From contig OX411544.1 in assembly GCA_948146395.1 (NCBI GenBank), positions 58,519,642 to 58,583,641 on the forward strand: a stretch of DNA of 64,000 bases, written 5' to 3'. The translations under genes and the position numbers were made by a program. Below the pieces are notes generated by a model. The model ran no database searches and was not told the DNA's origin. It worked only from the letters and a program-made list of their open reading frames with translations. Positions 57,909-64,000 of the stretch are shown one piece after another (position 1 is the stretch's first letter; each line of letters begins with the position of its first letter). This DNA is from Fragum whitleyi (Eukaryota > Mollusca > Bivalvia > Cardiida > Cardiidae).

Positions 57909-59530
57909 TTAACCCTTTCTTGTTTTACAAAATTTTTGACCTGTCCAAATTCAAAGGTTTTGAAGACAAAAATTTAAAGTGAATTTAATTTGAAAAATAA
58001 CCATTCAGTAGGGTAGAAAATGGTGTGGAAAAAGAAGAAATTGCTTGTCAGAAGCAATTTCTTCTTTTTATGCTCCCCGCCGCTTCGTCTGTCCGTCCGT
58101 CCGTCCGTCTGCCGTCCGTAATTCCGTCCGTCCATCCGTCCGTCCATTTCCACCTATTTCTCCATAACCCTTGGGCCAAATCAAATGAAACTTACCATGT
58201 GAACTCCCTATGATATAGTGATGATGCATCTGTGATGGTTTTTGGATTTGAGGCCTCGTCACGGGAAAAGAGGACTTAGGGTAAAAAACAGTTTTTCCCA
58301 AATTTCTCCTAGTCCAACAGTCAGAATTTAGTGAAATTTCATATTTGAGTAGCAAATCAGATGCCCTTTACTATAAACAATTTGAAATTAACGTAAGAAA
58401 AAAAATATCATGGAAAAAGGGGCTAAATGTTTGTTACCTTACGTTAGCATGTAAAATAGTAATTCCGTCTGTCCGTCCGTCCGTCCCCACCTATTTCTCC
58501 ATAACCCTTGGGCAAATCAAATGAAACTTACCATGTGAACTCCAAATGATATAGTGATGATGCATCTGTGACGGTTTTTGGATTTGAGGCCTCGTCACGG
58601 GAAAAGGGGACTTAGGGTAAAAAAAGTTTTTCCCAGATTTCTCCTAGTCCAACAGTCAGAATTTAGTGAAATTTCATATTTGAGTAGCAAATCAGATGCC
58701 CTTTACTATAAACAATTTGAAATTAACGTAAAAAAAAATATCATGGAAAAAGGGGGCTAAATGTTTGTTACCTTTACGCTAGCGCGTAAAATAGTTATTC
58801 TTTCATTTCTCCTAGTCTCATGCTCAGAATTTGATGAAATTTCACATTTAAGTAGCAAATCAGATGCCCTTTACCATAAGGTATTTGATATTTGTGTCTA
58901 AAAATATGTTATGCAAAAAGGGAGTTTAATGTTTGTTACCTTTATGTTTGCTGTATAAGATAACATCTTATTTGAGTCCTTGCAATCTGACCACAGAGCA
59001 TATCTCCTAAAGTATAATAGCTATCAACTTGAAACTTAATGGGTGGATAGATCTCATAGAGGAGAAGTGCAGTGTACAAGAACTGCAACTCTTGCTTGCA
59101 TAATTTTGGAGTTATTGCCCTTTGTTATTTTTGATACTTAGATTTTGTCTGGAGCATATCTCCTAAAGTATAATAGCTATTAACTTGAATCTTTATGGGT
59201 GGATAGATCTCTTAGAGGAGAAGTGCAATACACCTGAACTACAACTCTTGCTTGCATAATTTTGGAGTTATTGCCCTTTGTTATTTTTATTACTTAGATT
59301 TTATAGGAGGCAAATTTTTGTCAGTACATAGAATCTTTTATCTATTAGGCTTCTGTTTACTATCAAGCTTTCTTTGCAGGGGATGTCCATGTCCAACATG
59401 GCTCTTGTTTTTGTGACAATGCCTTATTTGGGGAGCATAATCTGTCTCTGACGGCTCTTGTTTCACAATGTTTTCTCAATCATAAAATCACAAGAACGTA
59501 AAAAGCAGGGATTAAACAGAAAAGGGTTAA
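57909..59530. mobile_element. TTAA-flanked MITE, copy 2, split by a nested insertion
   Basis: TTAACCCTTTCTTGTTTTAC at the left and AAAGGGTTAA at the right match 28298-28528 along their length. The interior is collinear up to CAATTTCTTCTTTTT (58055-58069) and resumes at TTCACAATGTTTTCTCAATC (59462), so a stretch of about 1.39 kb was inserted into this copy. Confidence 0.88.
58070..59461 (+). mobile_element. Nested insertion with internal tandem repeats
   Basis: Starts ATGCTCCCCGCCGC followed by (CCGT)n and ends GGGGAGCATAAT..GGCTCTTG, so the ends share an inverted TATGCTCCCC / GGGGAGCATA. Inside are two nearly identical units of 337 bp (CACCTATTTCTCCATAACCC at 58151 and 58488) with a third partial unit at 58800-58960, and a 156-bp unit present twice (GAGCATATCTCCTAAAGTAT at 58998 and 59154). 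No coding frame. Confidence 0.8.
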
Positions 59531-59747
59531 AACAGTTTTCATATTTTCTCTGAAGTTATTACAATACCTTGTGTAGCTTGATCCAGAGAAAAGTTAACAT
59601 TTACACAAACACATGACTGGGTAGCTCAAAAGAGATTGGTTAACATTTAAAGCAAGGTCTCCCCCAAAAAACCCTATGGGCCTAACTATTGAGTCCTTGC
59701 AACCCCATTTTGTTGATGCGACACTAAAACCCTGACATCTTGTTTTA

Positions 59748-60019
59748 GCCGCCATCATAGCGCAGATGTAGCACACCAGACTGTCAATCTAGAGGTCCCG
59801 GGTTCAATCCCCGATGGAGGCACTCATTCTCTTTGACTATCTTTCACCAATGGGTTGATAATCGTAGACCTATGTGAGATAACAGCTGGAGGCTTGGAAA
59901 GGATATGATGGTTGCACTGGTGAGAGAAATACCAGGAAACTATTGTTAGGTGCTCCAGCTGCCTGGATATAACTGAAAAAAATGTTGAAAGCAGCGTAAA
60001 ACTCCATTCATCAATCAAT
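59748..60019 (+). mobile_element. SINE, full length, 16-bp target duplication
   Basis: CTGACATCTTGTTTTA flanks it (59732-59747, 60020-60035). Asp(GTC)-like head (GACTGTCAATC, box B GGGTTCAATCCCC), but box A is altered (TAGCGCAGATGTAGC). The body is diverged in places (CAGCTGCCTGGATATAACTG). Confidence 0.96.
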
Positions 60020-60224
60020 CTGACATCTTGTTTTATTTCAGTTGCATTGATGTCACAAAGGATCCATGATAACAGGATGTGGTTACGGGTTGGTTATAGT
60101 GCAGGATACAGGGCATTTTTACTTGTTACGGGATATAGCACAGGATACCGGACAAAACTTAACTTCCAAGAACCATCTATGAATTATCAAAATATAATAG
60201 ACCAGATTGTGTTTGTCTTAAATA

Positions 60225-60500
60225 CAACATGGACAATTCCAAACCGCTTTAGACTTGATGTTGGAGTCTGTGGACAATCATTCATCCCTTCAGACTTGAT
60301 GTTGGAGTCTATGGACAAATACTCATCCCTCAAGCTTGCTGTTACAGTCTTAAGGACAATCATATGGATTCCCTCTGACTTGCTTTAAGAATCTACAGAC
60401 AATCATTAATTTACTCTCTTCAAACTTTCTGAAAGAGTCTATGGACATTCAATAATCCTTTTAGACTTGCTGTAAGGATCGTTGGACAATCATATAAAAT
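60225..60500 (+). repeat. Short tandem repeat, about 42-bp units
   Basis: GACTTGATGTTGGAGTCTRT plus GGACAATCATT-like sequence recurs near 60252, 60293, 60334, 60377, 60423 and 60464. The 113-codon frame across it reflects the repeat. Confidence 0.82.
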
Positions 60501-60601
60501 CTCTCTTGGTTTCAGTTCTCAATGAGAACAATTTTGAGAATGCAGCTATTTTGTAAGGTGCACAAGTAGTAAAAATCTATCTCTTTATAGAGAAATAATT
60601 T

Positions 60602-60840
60602 GAGCCAGTGCGTGACATTTCCAACAAGTTCACATATGCACAAATCAAAGCTTCTGGCCAGCCTGTGCAGCCGCACAGCCTGACCAGGGTCTTCATTCTG
60701 CGCTTTGTAGAAAGATTAGGTCCAAAAGTGTCTTCAGAAAGTAAGACAATCTTCTAATTATACTACATAGCAGTCAAGGTTGGTTAATGTTGACCCTTCA
60801 CATGACATGTCAAATTGTTGGAAATGTCATGCACCGGCTC
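60602..60840. mobile_element. MITE, GAGCCTGTGCGTGAC family, copy 4
   Basis: The left end GAGCCAGTGCGTGACATTTC (then CAACAA) and the right end TTGTTGGAAATGTCATGCAC (then CGGCTC) are inverted over 26 bp with two differences. The interior has CTGGCCAGCCTGTGCAGCCG. Best preserved copy in the window. Confidence 0.88.
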
Positions 60841-61489
60841 ATTTATCATTTCATTTTCATTCATCTTAAATTATAAGATATGAAGAAAGTATTTCTTGCT
60901 TTCATGGTGTTAAACTAAGATCTTCCTTGTATTCATACAGGGTGCTTAGATTTTTAGTTTCATAGGTCCGTGAATTTAACAAATACTTGCTTCATCCCTT
61001 ATTTGCAAAATTGGATTGTTCTATTGCTAGATCTTTGATATACAATTATGATTACCCGTATTATTCTTGTTAAAAAGGAATAACAATATATCAATAATCA
61101 GATGACCCATCTACATTCCTATGATAACTTGTTAATGGGTTCAGATACCTGGTAACTAAATTATCTTGAACAAGTTGAAGTTATGAATTTTTGTTAAACT
61201 TCTGAAAAAATATTTTCACTTTACCAATTAAGCATATTAATGGTAAAGATTTTTTTTAGTGATAAAGCAGCTTTGTTGGCTATTTAATCATAATGATTGA
61301 CAGTCATCATATTTACTGTTAAACTCAAATCATTAATTGGTTGCCTAAACCTTCTAAATTTTGTCACTGTTAAGCTGATGCCCTTCCCGGTGGTAATAAA
61401 ACAGAATATTAATATACGTTATTATCTCCTTTAGATTACTTTCATTTGTTATGAACCCGACAGTGCCACTTATTCTTTCATATTAAATT

Positions 61490-61830
61490 GGTATAGCTTA
61501 GCAACAATCTGTATTAAGCCACCACTTTTATTCAGCGTCCATCCTAAAAAGTCCCTTCATCATAAAGAAAATTTCTGAGAAATGGGACATTTCATCATAG
61601 GGAAAACTTTTGGACATTGTTCATCATCGAATCTTAGGACCTCAGAACTCATGAGAATCGTGTTAGTTAGACAATTCTAATGGGCTCAAACACCAAAGGA
61701 TTCGGTAAGAATCATGTGTAAATCAAAGGATGCAATTAACATCTTATTTACCATTTACCATTAAATACTTTATTAAGAAACCATTCCCAAAATGACCTCT
61801 TTTGGGTAGTCCCAAAATTTTGTCTTCACA
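61490..61830. mobile_element. Relic of the GTGGTCGCT MITE family
   Basis: CTGTATTAAGCCACCACTTTT on the left and TTCTAATGGGCTCAAACACC plus CCTCTTTTGGGTAGTCCC on the right follow the order of 14160-14515 but are eroded. Confidence 0.5.
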
Positions 61831-61847
61831 GATGGATGGATGGATTA

Positions 61848-61993
61848 TCGTAGACTTTTGTGGGATAGCAGCTGGAGGCTAGGAAAGGGTGTAATGGTAG
61901 TACTGGTGTGAGAAATAACAAGAATCCATTGTTATGTGCTCCAGTTGTCATGATATAACTGAAAGAATTTTGAAAGTGGCAAAAAATCCCATT
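61848..61993 (+). mobile_element. SINE, 5'-truncated, diverged
   Basis: Begins ATTATCGTAGACTTTTGTGG and keeps GATAGCAGCTGGAGGCTAGG, GGTAGTACTGGTGTGAGAAA and GATATAACTGAAAG. The tail is AAAC-like, not AATC. Confidence 0.8.
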
Positions 61994-62094
61994 CAAACAA
62001 ACAAAATCATTTGTTATGAATTGGTTATTTAGTTTTTATGTTGGAATTGCTAGAAACTCCAAAGTAACCCAAGACAATTTCATTCAGGGTTTTA

Positions 62095-62520
62095 AGCTCC
62101 ACTTGCTGAAGGCCAGCGAGCTATTGTCATAACGGTGTGTCCCTCGTGCGTCCATGGGTGCATCTGTGTGTCTGTTAACTTTTTATTTAAACATCTTCAC
62201 TAAAACTGATGGGAGAAATTTTTATTGGGAGGCACTCTTCTTAAGTTCAAGAAATTTGGATTGAGCCCCAAATATGGGTATGACGGGCTGGCTTATTTAT
62301 TATTTAGCTCCACTGACTGAAGGCTAGCTATTGTCATGTTGGTGTGTCTGTCCATCCATGCGTTACATGCTTTTTTTATTAAACATATTCTCCTCCTAAA
62401 GCACCGGGCAGATTTTAACCGAACTTTGTAGAAAGAAATTTGGATTGACCTTCAAATATGGGTGTGACTTGGCGGGGCTTAATATCAACTCCCGATGAAA
62501 TCATCGGGGGTGATATTTTT
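62095..62520 (+). repeat. Two tandem units of about 211 bp
   Basis: AGCTCCACTTGCTGAAGGCC (62095) and AGCTCCACTGACTGAAGGCT (62306) each lead through CTATTGTCAT, GTGTGTC and AATTTGGATTGA to CAAATATGGGT. They end at a small hairpin (CCCGATGAAATCATCGGGGG, 62491-62510). Confidence 0.8.
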
Positions 62521-62749
62521 TATGCGCCGTCTGTCCATCTGTTCGAGTTTTGTTTCCATGCTATTTCTTGGAAATGGCATTGACTGGATTTAAATAAACT
62601 TTGTGGAAAACTTCACTGCAATGAGATTTGTATAGCGTCGGAGTTATCTGGTTCGACTATTAGGTTCAGTGTTACTGTCCCTGACTGGTGTTACTATATA
62701 CATAGAGTAATATTCGTGCCCACGCTATTTCTTGGAAACCATTGCAGTG

Positions 62750-64000
62750 GCGTAACTGGGGCCTTTTCTAGAGTACGCACAATGGAAAGTCGTTGGAGGT
62801 CCTCCCAGATCGAGGACGAAGGAATCAGGGACCCTTATAGGTGACAAAGGGCTCTACAGAAAGAAAAGAAGGGAAAAAGCATTATAGAGATGCCAAATAT
62901 GCTGTTAGATCGGACTGCACGAAGTTGACAAGTTATATACTAGGGCGATGAACCAAAACTTCGATCATAGCTCAAGCATTCACCAACTGACCATTTAGAC
63001 AAACGGAAGAATCAGTGGTCCATTTTGACAAAGACCGTTCCTTGTGTATGATTGCATCATCACCCACTAAGGAGTGATTAGCCTTATTAACATTAGGCCA
63101 TACGGCGCGCGTTTCCTCGCCGCAATCCAAAAATCGACCAAAAAGGTATTGCAGCATAAGGTGTCCTGTTGACCATAACTCGATTATACTCTCACGGTAG
63201 AGTTTGTGATTTCCTGTAACTGAAACGGATCAGCAATCTCACACCCATACGGAGACTGATCGTAGATAACGTCGTAAAGGCATCAAGCTATCGAAATTCG
63301 GCCATCGCACAACCCTACGATGTTTCCTTAATAATTGACTGCAAAGTTATTAGTAGGCAAGTTAGGGTCAAGTAGGGCACCACGCGATTACAACAAACGC
63401 CGCAAAGAAATTTTTCAACAAGTTTTATTTAAACAGTTCGGACACCATACTATTTTGCAAAGAGGAACATGGATTGTTTATATATCATAAGTAAAAAGAA
63501 ATTTACAAAGCCAGAGTCCTAAAGCATTCGTGATAAGGGTAAGCCAACTTTTACGCATAACAACTACAAGCCAAATCTCTTAAATGACAGTAACGACGCC
63601 CCGTTGTTGTGCTGATCGCTATTTGAGGAGCAATGGGTACTCTATCTAAATGTCCACATCTGCACTGTCAACTTTTGGGTCACAAAGAATGAGGTAAACA
63701 CTAAAACAAGAGCTTGGTGGGGTGTCGCATGAACCTCAGAAGGGGCTTATCAGTAACCTTGGCTTGTCTTTTACTTAAGCAAAGATTGGAGCCTTTTGGA
63801 TTTCGAAAGATTTATGCACAACTAAATTTCATAAGGATAATGCACATTGTGGCAAGATTCAACTCAATCCATTAGAAATTGTACACAAAGAACACTACTC
63901 TAAAAGCTGAGTTTTCTGTTATTTCTTATGCACAACTAGTGATCATTTCGTGCCATTGTGGCAAGTTACACTTCAAAACCATTCAAACTGTAGGAGGAAA
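62750..64000. other. Unidentified right end of window
   Basis: GC content rises between 62750 and 63400, and a minus-strand frame is open from about 63228 to 62970. It lacks recognisable motifs and splice sites, so I do not call it a gene. From 63805 on, TTATGCACAACTA and CATTGTGGCAAG each occur twice (63811/63928 and 63845/63955), a sign of a dispersed repeat running off the window. Confidence 0.4.

Noticed and set aside
58025..58355. Frames with SVRPSVRLPSV-like peptides
   Set aside because: Translation of the (CCGT)n simple repeat in the nested element.
60047..60388. 113-codon plus-strand frame after the SINE
   Set aside because: The second half is the 42-bp tandem repeat, and no homology or splice sites are visible.

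Overview
The window is eukaryotic nuclear DNA, most likely from a bivalve mollusc. That is an inference from three things: AT-rich, intron-bearing, gene-poor sequence; many copies of a tRNA-derived SINE ending in (AATC)n; and a fragment of a cGAS/Mab-21-like gene, a family strongly expanded in bivalves. I see no bacterial gene organisation, operon or CRISPR array. Almost all of the 64 kb is repeats, and nearly all short open frames here are chance frames inside them.

Only two loci look like protein genes, both on the minus strand. At 342-2076 lies a Mab-21/cGAS-like nucleotidyltransferase. Its catalytic core looks intact, but the link to its C-terminal half carries a frame change at a run of seven A and an in-frame stop, so it is probably a pseudogene unless a cryptic intron removes the break. 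At 19509-13628 lies a spliced gene for a protein with two DUF442/beta-lactamase-hydrolase-like phosphatase-type domains. The large exon is 18519-19509. The last exon is 13648-13790, followed by an AATAAA signal. The loop that should hold the catalytic Cys and Arg is degenerate in domain 1, suggesting a pseudophosphatase.

Layout. 0-4.3 kb: cGAS-like relic, short MITEs, simple repeats. 4.34-12.43 kb: one 8.1-kb non-coding foldback-like element bounded by inverted repeats of about 160 bp and built from inverted and tandem sub-arrays. 12.6-19.5 kb: the DUF442-type gene, with introns full of MITEs (three carry TTAA-type ends), SINEs and a TA-flanked element. 19.6-34.3 kb: SINEs, hairpin elements, an ACC-rich tract, a CCCGGG minisatellite with 64/128-bp periodicity, a hAT-like 1.5-kb element with an 8-bp target duplication, and a lone unit of the satellite described next. 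34.5-55.3 kb: about 21 kb of satellite DNA made of two unit types (A about 1,050 bp; B 750 bp). An old diverged A-to-B block is followed by a second A-to-B block in which both units have been amplified and homogenised. 55.3-64 kb: G-rich runs, short tandem repeats, nested elements, SINEs, and about 1.2 kb at the right end that I cannot identify.

The two genes show no visible functional link. The main interest is architectural: a large coding-free foldback element, a satellite domain whose deletion variants and SINE insertions record its history, an element that sits in both orientations around that satellite, and a hairpin family that swaps its outer arms.
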